The position numbers and the translations under genes are program-made. A model generated the notes under the pieces. It did no database searches. It saw only the letters and a program-made list of their open reading frames with translations, and was not told the DNA's origin. DNA of 64,000 bases from Hydractinia symbiolongicarpus (Eukaryota > Cnidaria > Hydrozoa > Anthoathecata > Hydractiniidae). Shown one piece after another: positions 31,746 through 44,090 of the stretch. Location: the NCBI RefSeq assembly GCF_029227915.1, contig NC_079878.1, forward strand, positions 19,865,501-19,929,500, read 5' to 3'. Each line of letters starts with the position of its first letter. The stretch's first letter is position 1.

Positions 31746-32091
31746 AGCCTTCGACGGCGAACATGTTTCTACCCAAATGAGAAAAAACAGCGTTCCAGAG
31801 TAGTTAGCTTTATTTATATTTTTTTAAATTATTTTTGTTACATTTTCGTTCCTATTTTTGTTTAAATTTTGTAAGAAAAGGCATAAAGTTTTTTAAACAT
31901 GGAGCAACTTTTGTTAAGTTGTTCTTTTAAAATTCGTTTTAGTACTTGTGGAAAGTTTTGCTTTTAAGTGACCGTTAAGCATAATGTCGATTAAAAAACT
32001 ATTGACAGAGGAGTAAATGTGTTTTACTGCCGAAAAAGTTATCATTGCCTTCTTAATTTCTCTTAACACATTAAAGAAGGGCTTACTTACT

Positions 32092-35000
32092 ATAAATATT
32101 ATGATGCTCCTAAGATACGTGATTTGATCATTTGAAATGTACGAAATCAATTTTGTTAAAGTTTTTTCCAACTTAGTATTGTTATATTTGTTAGGTTATA
32201 TTAGGTATATATCATAGAAGACTTTTTTTGATAAAAAGATAAAGTATTATCGTGGCATTCCTCATTTTTTTTAATCTATCACATATGTTTTGTGATCAGA
32301 GTAACGTCATAAGTAATCCTTGAGATCATTATTCAAGTCCCTCATTTCCACCCTCCAGCTTTCTATGAGGCGCCTAATTTTTTGTCAGATCCTAAATATT
32401 TGTGTAAGAGGCACCCAATTCAGTTTGCTTTTAGTTTTCTTTATTTCGAAAGTGGGTTCTTGTTTCATTTTTATTAATTAGTTTTGTTTTCTTTTAATTA
32501 AAAAATGTAGCAATTTTTTGTTTGTTTGGGCGCTCTTTTCAAAACACATTGTTTGCTTGCTACGAACAATAAGTATTGTTGAAATGAAAAGAAAAAGCGA
32601 AAAAGTGAAATTGATTTTACTTTTTCGCTATTTCTTTTCATTTCAACATTTACTTTTGTTCGTAGCAAGCAAAGAACAGTTACACTTTAATAATCAATTT
32701 GAAGGAAACAACTTAAGACAACGTTGATGTAAACTCAAACACTATATATTGACAATTATTCTTAAACGTACCAACTTTTTGCCAGTGCAAATTCTACTAC
32801 GTCATAGAATTAGCTTGTTTTCATGAATCAGTGAGCAAAGTAGCAAAAACAATTTACTATACGCAGACCAAATTCATGTGTGGGGCAAAAAAATTATGTA
32901 ATCTTTTCAGCAGTAACATTTCTTAACCCTATTTATACGAAGAGGGGGCTGAACGAAAGAAAAGAAACTTATTCCTTAATATAAATCCTAAAATAATTCT
33001 CCGGAAAGTCTAAAAATTCGTGAATTTAAATATTTTTCTATTTGTTAACTTTTCATGGAAAATATTTTTGAAATCCTATTTTAAAAGTTTACCATGTTGA
33101 TAAATGTGCTCCCAGAACTAAAATCTTTATTTATTTAACACAATCTGTAACTCACCTCTCTATTAACCAAGAGGTAATATTTAAAGGGTCACAACATAGG
33201 AACAATTTAGAAAACAAGATTTACGTGAAAATCAATACAATCGACTTATAATTGTTAGCTCGGAAACACTTGTTCTGAGAAAATAATGACGTCGTTAAAA
33301 AATAGGCCATTTTTAAGAATAATTGATGATTACAATTTAAAAAATTACATAGTATGAGCTTAAATGAAGCGTAAAAATATATATTAATTACAAAAATTAT
33401 GTTCTGTCGAATAACAATAGCGGCATAGAACGTACGTTTTTTATTTAAAATGGATATATCAAAATATATAAAATGGATAAATATTATGATGCTCCTAAGA
33501 TACGTGATTTGATCATTTGAAATGTACGAAATCAATTTTGTTAAAGTTTTTTCCAACTTAGTATTGTTATATTTGTTAGGTTATATTAGGTATATATCAT
33601 AGAAGACTTTTTTTGATAAAAAGATAAAGTATTATCGTGGCATTCCTCATTTTTTTTAATCTATCACATATGTTTTGTGATCAGAGTAACGTCATAAGTA
33701 ATCCTTGAGATCATTATTCAAGTCCCTCATTTCCACCCTCCAGCTTTCTATGAGGCGCCTAATTTTTTGTCAGATCCTAAATATTTGTGTAAGAGGCACC
33801 CAATTCAGTTTGCTTTTAGTTTTCTTTATTTCGAAAGTGGGTTCTTGTTTCATTTTTATTAATTAGTTTTGTTTTCTTTTAATTAAAAAATGTAGCAATT
33901 TTTTGTTTGTTTGGGCGCTCTTTTCAAAACACATTGTTTGCTTGCTACGAACAATAAGTATTGTTGAAATGAAAAGAAAAAGCGAAAAAGTGAAATTGAT
34001 TTTACTTTTTCGCTATTTCTTTTCATTTCAACATTTACTTTTGTTCGTAGCAAGCAAAGAACAGTTACACTTTAATAATCAATTTGAAGGAAACAACTTA
34101 AGACAACGTTGATGTAAACTCAAACACTATATATTGACAATTATTCTTAAACGTACCAACTTTTTGCCAGTGCAAATTCTACTACGTCATAGAATTAGCT
34201 TGTTTTCATGAATCAGTGAGCAAAGTAGCAAAAACAATTTACTATACGCAGACCAAATTCATGTGTGGGGCAAAAAAATTATGTAATCTTTTCAGCAGTA
34301 ACATTTCTTAACCCTATTTATACGAAGAGAGGGCTGAACGAAAGAAAAGAAACTTATTCCTTAATATAAATCCTAAAATAATTCTCCGGAAAGTCTAAAA
34401 ATTCGTGAATTTAAATATTTTTCTATTTGTTAACTTTTCATGGAAAATATTTTTGAAATCCTATTTTAAAAGTTTAAAGAAACTTATTCCTTAATATAAA
34501 TCCTAAAATAATTCTCCGGAAAGTCTAAAAATTCGTGAATTTAAATATTTTTCTATTTGTTAACTTTTCATGGAAAATATTTTTGAAATCCTATTTTAAA
34601 AGTTTACCATGTTGATAAATGTGCTCCCAGAACTAAAATCTTTATTTATTTAACACAATCTGTAACTCACCTCTCTATTAACCAAGAGGTAATATTTAAA
34701 GGGTCACAACATAGGAACAATTTAGAAAACAAGATTTACGTGAAAATCAATACAATCGACTTATAATTGTTAGCTCGGAAACACTTGTTCTGAGAAAATA
34801 ATGACGTCGTTAAAAAATAGGCCATTTTTAAGAATAATTGATGATTACAATTTAAAAAATTACATAGTATGAGCTTAAATGAAGCGTAAAAATATATATT
34901 AATTGCAAAAATTATGTTCTGTCGAATAACAATAGCGGCATAGAACGTACGTTTTTTATTTAAAATGGATATATCAAAATATATAAAATGGATAAATATT

Positions 35001-38000
35001 ATGATGCTCCTAAGATACGTGATTTGATCATTTGAAATGTACGAAATCAATTTTGTTAAAGTTTTTTCCAACTTAGTATTGTTATATTTGTTAGGTTATA
35101 TTAGGTATATATCATAGAAGACTTTTTTTGATAAAAAGATAAAGTATTATCGTGGCATTCCTCATTTTTTTTAATCTATCACATATGTTTTGTGATCAGA
35201 GTAACGTCATAAGTAATCCTTGAGATCATTATTCAAGTCCCTCATTTCCACCCTCCAGCTTTCTATGAGGCGCCTAATTTTTTGTCAGATCCTAAATATT
35301 TGTGTAAGAGGCACCCAATTCAGTTTGCTTTTAGTTTTCTTTATTTCGAAAGTGGGTTCTTGTTTCATTTTTATTAATTAGTTTTGTTTTCTTTTAATTA
35401 AAAAATGTAGCAATTTTTTGTTTGTTTGGGCGCTCTTTTCAAAACACATTGTTTGCTTGCTACGAACAATAAGTATTGTTGAAATGAAAAGAAAAAGCGA
35501 AAAAGTGAAATTGATTTTACTTTTTCGCTATTTCTTTTCATTTCAACATTTACTTTTGTTCGTAGCAAGCAAAGAACAGTTACACTTTAATAATCAATTT
35601 GAAGGAAACAACTTAAGACAACGTTGATGTAAACTCAAACACTATATATTGACAATTATTCTTAAACGTACCAACTTTTTGCCAGTGCAAATTCTACTAC
35701 GTCATAGAATTAGCTTGTTTTCATGAATCAGTGAGCAAAGTAGCAAAAACAATTTACTATACGCAGACCAAATTCATGTGTGGGGCAAAAAAATTATGTA
35801 ATCTTTTCAGCAGTAACATTTCTTAACCCTATTTATACGAAGAGGGGGCTGAACGAAAGAAAAGAAACTTATTCCTTAATATAAATCCTAAAATAATTCT
35901 CCGGAAAGTCTAAAAATTCGTGAATTTAAATATTTTTCTATTTGTTAACTTTTCATGGAAAATATTTTTGAAATCCTATTTTAAAAGTTTACCATGTTGA
36001 TAAATGTGCTCCCAGAACTAAAATCTTTATTTATTTAACACAATCTGTAACTCACCTCTCTATTAACCAAGAGGTAATATTTAAAGGGTCACAACATAGG
36101 AACAATTTAGAAAACAAGATTTACGTGAAAATCAATACAATCGACTTATAATTGTTAGCTCGGAAACACTTGTTCTGAGAAAATAATGACGTCGTTAAAA
36201 AATAGGCCATTTTTAAGAATAATTGATGATTACAATTTAAAAAATTACATAGTATGAGCTTAAATGAAGCGTAAAAATATATATTAATTGCAAAAATTAT
36301 GTTCTGTCGAATAACAATAGCGGCATAGAACGTACGTTTTTTATTTAAAATGGATATATCAAAATATATAAAATGGATAAATATTATGATGCTCCTAAGA
36401 TACGTGATTTGATCATTTGAAATGTACGAAATCAATTTTGTTAAAGTTTTTTCCAACTTAGTATTGTTATATTTGTTAGGTTATATTAGGTATATATCAT
36501 AGAAGACTTTTTTTGATAAAAAGATAAAGTATTATCGTGGCATTCCTCATTTTTTTTAATCTATCACATATGTTTTGTGATCAGAGTAACGTCATAAGTA
36601 ATCCTTGAGATCATTATTCAAGTCCCTCATTTCCACCCTCCAGCTTTCTATGAGGCGCCTAATTTTTTGTCAGATCCTAAATATTTGTGTAAGAGGCACC
36701 CAATTCAGTTTGCTTTTAGTTTTCTTTATTTCGAAAGTGGGTTCTTGTTTCATTTTTATTAATTAGTTTTGTTTTCTTTTAATTAAAAAATGTAGCAATT
36801 TTTTGTTTGTTTGGGCGCTCTTTTCAAAACACATTGTTTGCTTGCTACGAACAATAAGTATTGTTGAAATGAAAAGAAAAAGCGAAAAAGTGAAATTGAT
36901 TTTACTTTTTCGCTATTTCTTTTCATTTCAACATTTACTTTTGTTCGTAGCAAGCAAAGAACAGTTACACTTTAATAATCAATTTGAAGGAAACAACTTA
37001 AGACAACGTTGATGTAAACTCAAACACTATATATTGACAATTATTCTTAAACGTACCAACTTTTTGCCAGTGCAAATTCTACTACGTCATAGAATTAGCT
37101 TGTTTTCATGAATCAGTGAGCAAAGTAGCAAAAACAATTTACTATACGCAGACCAAATTCATGTGTGGGGCAAAAAAATTATGTAATCTTTTCAGCAGTA
37201 ACATTTCTTAACCCTATTTATACGAAGAGGGGGCTGAACGAAAGAAAAGAAACTTATTCCTTAATATAAATCCTAAAATAATTCTCCGGAAAGTCTAAAA
37301 ATTCGTGAATTTAAATATTTTTCTATTTGTTAACTTTTCATGGAAAATATTTTTGAAATCCTATTTTAAAAGTTTACCATGTTGATAAATGTGCTCCCAG
37401 AACTAAAATCTTTATTTATTTAACACAATCTGTAACTCACCTCTCTATTAACCAAGAGGTAATATTTAAAGGGTCACAACATAGGAACAATTTAGAAAAC
37501 AAGATTTACGTGAAAATCAATACAATCGACTTATAATTGTTAGCTCGGAAACACTTGTTCTGAGAAAATAATGACGTCGTTAAAAAATAGGCCATTTTTA
37601 AGAATAATTGATGATTACAATTTAAAAAATTACATAGTATGAGCTTAAATGAAGCGTAAAAATATATATTAATTGCAAAAATTATGTTCTGTCGAATAAC
37701 AATAGCGGCATAGAACGTACGTTTTTTATTTAAAATGGATATATCAAAATATATAAAATGGATAAATATTATGATGCTCCTAAGATACGTGATTTGATCA
37801 TTTGAAATGTACGAAATCAATTTTGTTAAAGTTTTTTCCAACTTAGTATTGTTATATTTGTTAGGTTATATTAGGTATATATCATAGAAGACTTTTTTTG
37901 ATAAAAAGATAAAGTATTATCGTGGCATTCCTCATTTTTTTTAATCTATCACATATGTTTTGTGATCAGAGTAACGTCATAAGTAATCCTTGAGATCATT

Positions 38001-39131
38001 ATTCAAGTCCCTCATTTCCACCCTCCAGCTTTCTATGAGGCGCCTAATTTTTTGTCAGATCCTAAATATTTGTGTAAGAGGCACCCAATTCAGTTTGCTT
38101 TTAGTTTTCTTTATTTCGAAAGTGGGTTCTTGTTTCATTTTTATTAATTAGTTTTGTTTTCTTTTAATTAAAAAATGTAGCAATTTTTTGTTTGTTTGGG
38201 CGCTCTTTTCAAAACACATTGTTTGCTTGCTACGAACAATAAGTATTGTTGAAATGAAAAGAAAAAGCGAAAAAGTGAAATTGATTTTACTTTTTCGCTA
38301 TTTCTTTTCATTTCAACATTTACTTTTGTTCGTAGCAAGCAAAGAACAGTTACACTTTAATAATCAATTTGAAGGAAACAACTTAAGACAACGTTGATGT
38401 AAACTCAAACACTATATATTGACAATTATTCTTAAACGTACCAACTTTTTGCCAGTGCAAATTCTACTACGTCATAGAATTAGCTTGTTTTCATGAATCA
38501 GTGAGCAAAGTAGCAAAAACAATTTACTATACGCAGACCAAATTCATGTGTGGGGCAAAAAAATTATGTAATCTTTTCAGCAGTAACATTTCTTAACCCT
38601 ATTTATACGAAGAGGGGGCTGAACGAAAGAAAAGAAACTTATTCCTTAATATAAATCCTAAAATAATTCTCCGGAAAGTCTAAAAATTCGTGAATTTAAA
38701 TATTTTTCTATTTGTTAACTTTTCATGGAAAATATTTTTGAAATCCTATTTTAAAAGTTTACCATGTTGATAAATGTGCTCCCAGAACTAAAATCTTTAT
38801 TTATTTAACACAATCTGTAACTCACCTCTCTATTAACCAAGAGGTAATATTTAAAGGGTCACAACATAGGAACAATTTAGAAAACAAGATTTACGTGAAA
38901 ATCAATACAATCGACTTATAATTGTTAGCTCGGAAACACTTGTTCTGAGAAAATAATGACGTCGTTAAAAAATAGGCCATTTTTAAGAATAATTGATGAT
39001 TACAATTTAAAAAATTACATAGTATGAGCTTAAATGAAGCGTAAAAATATATATTAATTGCAAAAATTATGTTCTGTCGAATAACAATAGCGGCATAGAA
39101 CGTACGTTTTTTATTTAAAATGGATATATCA
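32092..39131. repeat. Five-unit tandem array of a 1,385-bp repeat
   Basis: Units start at 32092, 33477, 34992, 36377 and 37762; the last ends at about 39131, some 15 bp short. Spacing is 1,385 bp except unit 2, which is 1,515 bp because 130 bp (about 34346-34475) are duplicated in place. Units are almost identical; the few changes I see are A for G near 33391 in unit 1 and A for G near 34330 in unit 2. Each unit has a 122-bp hairpin and a 115-bp segment, reversed, that resembles the tail of the Penelope relic at 40240-40345. The short frames it contains recur with the repeat and look like chance. Confidence 0.96.
32552..32673. repeat. Long hairpin in each macrosatellite unit (first copy)
   Basis: Arms 32552-32606 and 32619-32673 are 55-base inverted copies with a few mismatches, starting TTTGCTTGCTACGAACAA and ending in GCGAAAAAGT, with a 12-base loop. 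The same hairpin is at +1385 (33937), +2900 (35452), +4285 (36837) and +5670 (38222). As RNA it would fold to a 122-nt stem-loop. Confidence 0.88.
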
Positions 39132-39560
39132 CGCATATAAGCAGTCTCTTTTTTAATTCGAGTTTGAAAGATTTATTCCCGTGACCCTAAATAGCGAAAT
39201 CATCGAACGATAATTGTGAATTTTCACAAACCCGTAAGTGGTCGCTAACCGCACTGTTACTAGGCAACACAGATTTACACTTGTTTGCCGGCTCTTATCT
39301 TCAGGTGGCGAGATGATTCTCCGTAATATGTAGCGTTGCAGCTGCTGGACAAAAATTTATATACCACACATGAGATAAGTGATGACGGAACTTTATCTTG
39401 AAACCTGAAAAAGACGGTAATCTGCAAGAGGTTTTGAATATCACATCTAGTTTACAGCAGTTAAGCGACTCTATAAATATCTTTCTTAATTTAGATCTAG
39501 TATCAATAGATAGTTGACCAGAAACAGATGAACTATGATGATCCTTTTTTATTTGAACAC
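39132..39560. other. Spacer between the macrosatellite and the Penelope relic
   Basis: Unique sequence. Words such as CTGAAAAAGACGGTAATCTGC near 39400 may be the decayed 5' coding part of the following element; no frame is kept. Confidence 0.35.
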
Positions 39561-40345
39561 TGTCAGTAATACGTTTTCACAAAAACGAGGATCAAGGAAA
39601 CAGCCTTGTTTATTCTCCAAAAAACCGATAAAGGTAATTCTGTAGTTGTTGTTGATAGGAACACATACATCGGGAAAATGCAAGAGCATCTTAAAGATCA
39701 AATGAAATTTACAGAAGTTAAAGTTTATTAAGGTAAATTACTTAATTTTTCTATTAATTAAAAGAGAAGGATTTGGTTAATGCGTTTTTCTTGCCATTAT
39801 GGGAAACAGGCTTGATAATTGTCCTGACCAATTTAAGCCGCTATATTATAGATGTTATGGCGATGATATTTTTGTCTTGTTTCAATTACCTCATCATTTA
39901 CAACTGTTTCATTCATGTATGAATAGATGTCACACTGCTAATCTTTTTCTCTTGAATCTGAAAACATAATATATTGTCATTTCTAGATATCAACGTTACC
40001 CGTATAGAAAATAAACTCTTCCCTTGTATTTATAGAACGCTTAGTGGTGTATACACACACTTTGACACTTTTATTCCTGATACGTATAATTTTAGCATGA
40101 TGTATATGTTGGTCAATCGCTGTTATTGTATTTGTTCTAGTTGGTCACTTTGTCATCAAAATTTAGTTAAGTTAAAACACATTTTTGGCAAAAACGTTTA
40201 TCCTGTTGGATTTATCGACAACTGTTTTAAATACCTTTTAGCCACCGTTGTTATTCGACAAAACATAAATTTTGCAATTAATAAATTCTTACGCTTCATG
40301 CTCATACTATACAAATATTATAATTGTAATCATTAGTTATTCTTG
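39560..40345 (+). pseudogene. Second Penelope-like family, decayed reverse transcriptase
   Basis: Readable blocks on the plus strand: FILQKTDKGNSVVVVDRNTY (about 39615-39675), then YYRCYGDDIFVLFQLPHHLQ (about 39845-39905) with a YxDD active site, then LSFLDINVTRIENKLFPCIY, SGVYTHFDTFIPDTYNF and YPVGFIDNCFKYL (39974-40336 frame). These are standard blocks of Penelope-like RTs of the Neptune/Poseidon kind. Stops and deletions occur throughout. It is a different family from the pair at 24-27 kb. The segment 40240-40345 is about 80% identical, reversed, to part of each 1,385-bp unit. Confidence 0.8.
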
Positions 40346-40534
40346 AAAATGGGTGTTGACACTCAAAACGCGTCGAAACAAATGCCGTTTTCATTCTTTA
40401 ATTTAGTCCTCGTTAAAACCATTACGTCAGTATTTCTTTATCTCTAACAAACAATCTTCTTTTATGTGATTCTATATTCCAGCCAAGTTTTAGCATCGTA
40501 TTTTAAGCCAAAAAACATTTAAGTTGGCTAAATC

Positions 40535-40690
40535 TATCCACAGGATATTTGATACCGAAAAAAAACCAGTATCAATAGGGTTATTCCAAAAAACCTAGTG
40601 TCACATGGTTAACCCCCAGCATATTTAATACACAAAACCCAGTATCTATAGTGTTAACCTCCAGCATATTTGATGCCGGAAAAACATTTA
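40535..40690 (+). repeat. Three degenerate ~70-bp direct repeats
   Basis: The words GATATTTGATACCG ... CCAGTATCAATAGGGTTA, CATATTTAATACACAAAACCCAGTATCTATAGTGTTAACC and CATATTTGATGCCGG mark three diverged units. No coding role is evident. Confidence 0.5.
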
Positions 40691-43140
40691 ATTGGTTTTG
40701 CTCATGAAATTTTACAGTCTTTCTTTGTTTGTGCTTTTAGTAGGCTTAAAGGTTTTATGGCGGGTCTTGAAGGATACAATTCAGTGTTTATAATTTGGTT
40801 ACTTTGTGCAATTTTATTATCCACATTTCTTATACACTTTGCTATTTTGCTATTTTAAACATTTAAACTCCTTGAAGTTAGCATCCGAATGTTCCATTTT
40901 ATTATCCAACTTCTTTCACAATATTCAATTGCTTACTTTTGAGATATAACTTTTTGTATAAACAATTTTGTCTGTAATTTGTAAGTAATGTCTTGCTCGT
41001 CACTACTCTTGATTGCATTTTTTGTACTTAACGATAGTGGTTAAAGCAACTCTCTATCATGATCGTCACATATTTCCTCCTTTTTTCAAATTTATTTCAT
41101 AAGTTTGAGAAACTTTAGTTCTCGATCCCTCGACAGAGGTGTCATGTGAAGTGTCAAAACCACTTTAAAGGTTTGTTGTTGCAGGGAGTCCAAATATCAG
41201 AGCATAAATTAAAGAATGTCATAACCAATCTTCCGCCACCACTTTTACGGTCAGCATCAACAGCCTCTTTGTAGCTGCCACTGATATTCTTTAGTGTACT
41301 TGTAATTCTATGATTTTAATTGCGTTAATTCGCTTAGCTTGTCGCAAGATTTTGAGAAGTTTTCATTGACTACTTCAGGATATTAAGCTAAAAAATTTGA
41401 AGGGAAATTTTCGTATGTGGATCTGATACTTTTTTTGTCCTTTCCATTCTCTGTTCATGTTTACCTCCAAATGATTTGACAATCTCTAACAAAAAGTTGT
41501 TTCACATACACTTAAGTTTGGTGTATGTGAAATCTTCTTAAAAGCTAAAGAATGTTGTTTTAGAGCTTCTTCGTGTGAACCTACGGTTAAATGATAATGT
41601 TATGGATAAGTCTTGAAAAAACAAGGTAGATATAACTACTTAGCTGGTCGTATTCCTATTCCAATTTGTTTTTTTTCTTGATTGTAATAATAGCTAGCTA
41701 AAAATGACCTCCATCTTCACTTTTTTTCATTCAGATGGATACTAGTGCAGTATGGCATTGTAGATGAGGAACATCTTTTTGAGTTAGGACTAAAAGAAAG
41801 AAGACACATCATATGTGTCAAAGCATGTTGCATACAAAACGAGGCAAGTCAAAGTCAGGGTATCAATTAAAAATCTCACGCTGAAGCTATGAAAAAGGTG
41901 GCTTCAAGAGGGTACAACCTTCATCTTTAAGAAACCGAAGAAGTGTTGGAAATGGGACAGTTATCTTGGGTTGGATAAACTATGATAATAAGCCGATAAA
42001 ATATGTTAATGTAGATTGACAAAGGGTGGTGGTGGTGGTGTGAGACAAGAAACGTTCTGTGTGAATGTAACTTTATCTGAAGTGCTGCAAACATGCAAAA
42101 AAATGTTTTACATATGAGAGCTTAACAATTCACTCTATAGATATAAATTGTCATTTGGGAAAATTTAAATGTTAGTAAATGGAACACGAACTGATGGAAG
42201 CTTCAATGAGGGATTACATTGAGAAGGAAAAACTTGGAACAAAAATTGGAAGTCATTGTTTCAGAGGATTATGGAAGATCTGACTAGCAAATTAGATTCA
42301 AGCGATTCTTTTGATGATGGTCTACTAGATCTGTTACTGAATATCACCTACGCTAACAACAATAACCAAATCGATGACCTTTTACATCCCTGAATCCATA
42401 TCTCAAGTAGTAATAATAACCTAACTAATTCGATGCTCATTGGAACTAACAATCAAGAAAAGAGTCTATTCGAATTGATATCTCTGAAAGTCGTTATGAG
42501 ACACGGACTGCAAGAGTGCCACCAGATATTTTAGCTTATTTTAGGTATGAATGTATTGCCTACGGAAAGTAATATTAACCAGTTGATTTTGGACGCTAAA
42601 AAACAGCGTTTATTAAAAAAACATTTCTCTGGATGAGCTTAATTTGGTTTAATAGCAGAAAATATTCACAGTCCTTACATTTCAGCTATATCTAATGCAG
42701 TTTCATTGTGTACTTGCTTTGAGATTGGAGAATAAAATGCTTAAGATGGTAAATGTGTAACCTGGTTTAACTGCCACATTCCGTCATTTCATTACAGAGA
42801 GCCGTTATATTTTACCTGATACAGATACTTAAGTTCGATGACAAAACAATTGGCGAAAACATCAGACGAAGAGCAGAAACATGTTTCAAATTTTTATATT
42901 TATCTAGACTTATACAAGTTTCAGCAATTTCAGGGACAACATAAATATGCATATGAAAAGTGTATATTCTTGGGAAATAAAAGTATATACTTTTAAATCA
43001 TGATATAACCTTAGGTAGTCATAACTTTAAGTACATAATTTTATATCTGCAAAGTTTGTTCTGACAATCTTTATAATTTTGATGTTATTGTTTGCTGACA
43101 TTTTGTTGATTATTTATGCCATTTATTAAAGCTTGTGTAT
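40691..43140. other. Non-coding or heavily decayed region
   Basis: A 62-codon frame at 40670-40858 ends in a hydrophobic stretch but has no known relatives. At 42180-42620 the plus strand yields broken pieces such as DSSDSFDDGLLDLLLNI and LILDAKKQRLLKKHF that look protein-like, perhaps from an old transposon. I cannot assign a family. Confidence 0.35.
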
Positions 43141-43149
43141 CCACAGAAA

Positions 43150-44090
43150 AATTAGGGCTCAGTTTTGCTGTTATGACATCGCTTTCGTCCGACAAAAGTT
43201 TTAGCCCGCATTTTCCTTTCCGTGGCTTTCTTTGGTGTCTTTAATTTTTTTTATTTTATGATTATAGTTGCCATCTCTAAGAACTCTTTGGAACAATCGA
43301 AAACGGGAGGTCTTCACAGTGTTTCTTTGCTAATTCGATACCATCCTGCGAAAATAGTTATGCCCGCAGGTTCGAAAGTCCTGAAGAGCAAAAAATAGAC
43401 ATTTCCAATTCTTTGATTGTTTCACGTATTTGACATCATCTAACTCCTTTTGAATAAAAGCAGTAAAGGAAAACCAGATGTATTGCAACTGACACTGGGT
43501 GCTAAGTTCTTCTAGTTTTAACATCATCTCTTATCCATCATTCAAATCTGCTATTTCAAAGCTGTGACTACCACGCTTCGATGTGTTGCTTGCTGGTGGC
43601 TGGATCGATCATAACATTTTTTGTAAAGAGAATCTTTGAATCCCTCCAATTACGCCTTTTTTCAGAACCCCTATCTGCTTTTAACCAATTGCGGGACTGC
43701 TTGAAGCTCTTGAAAACAGTATAACATATGGTGCCACAACTTTTTGATTAATTGCTGCCACAGCTAATCATATCATTTCATCCATTGCCCCATAAACTGC
43801 AAACCCGTATGGTTTAAGTTTATCGTATCCTTCATTGTGCCAAACTTAATTTGGACCTTGACTGACGTATCGTCGTCGATATAAACCATGACTTGATCGT
43901 AATTTACTCCTTTTGGGGTTAAGCATTTTCAAATAAAAACGTACTATCTCTCTTGTATCCCATTGGTCTCAGTTTTTATGCATCTGTCGACACCATGGTA
44001 AACCAGTAGGTTCATTTTGATTAAGCTTTTCGCAAAATGGACAAATGACATCATTTTTGTTGTTTCTTCTATGCCGATTTAGCGATCTCA
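43150..44090 (-). pseudogene. Integrase-core-type transposon protein, decayed
   Basis: Minus-strand fragments in order: CPFCEKLNQNEPTGLPWC (a zinc-binding-like start, about 44060-44005), VWHNEGYDKLKPYGFAVYGA (about 43855-43795), and MMLKLEELS ... YIWFSFTAFIQKELDDVKYV (43527-43430). They match a family of repetitive integrase-core proteins whose hallmark is W-H-x-D-G-Y-D-K-L-K-P-Y-G-F and F-x-x-L-I-Q-x-E-L-D-x-V. The catalytic Asp of the W-H-x-D-G block is Glu here. The frame is broken repeatedly. Confidence 0.6.

Noticed and set aside
31402-31803. 134-codon alternative-frame frame over the SSYRRR repeat
   Set aside because: It is a shadow of the repeat: no splice or start support, and the spliced basic frame explains the locus fully.
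32518-38397. Five identical 69-codon frames and 111-codon reverse frames
   Set aside because: They recur only because the 1,385-bp unit recurs; the plus frame runs through both hairpin arms and has no protein-like pattern.
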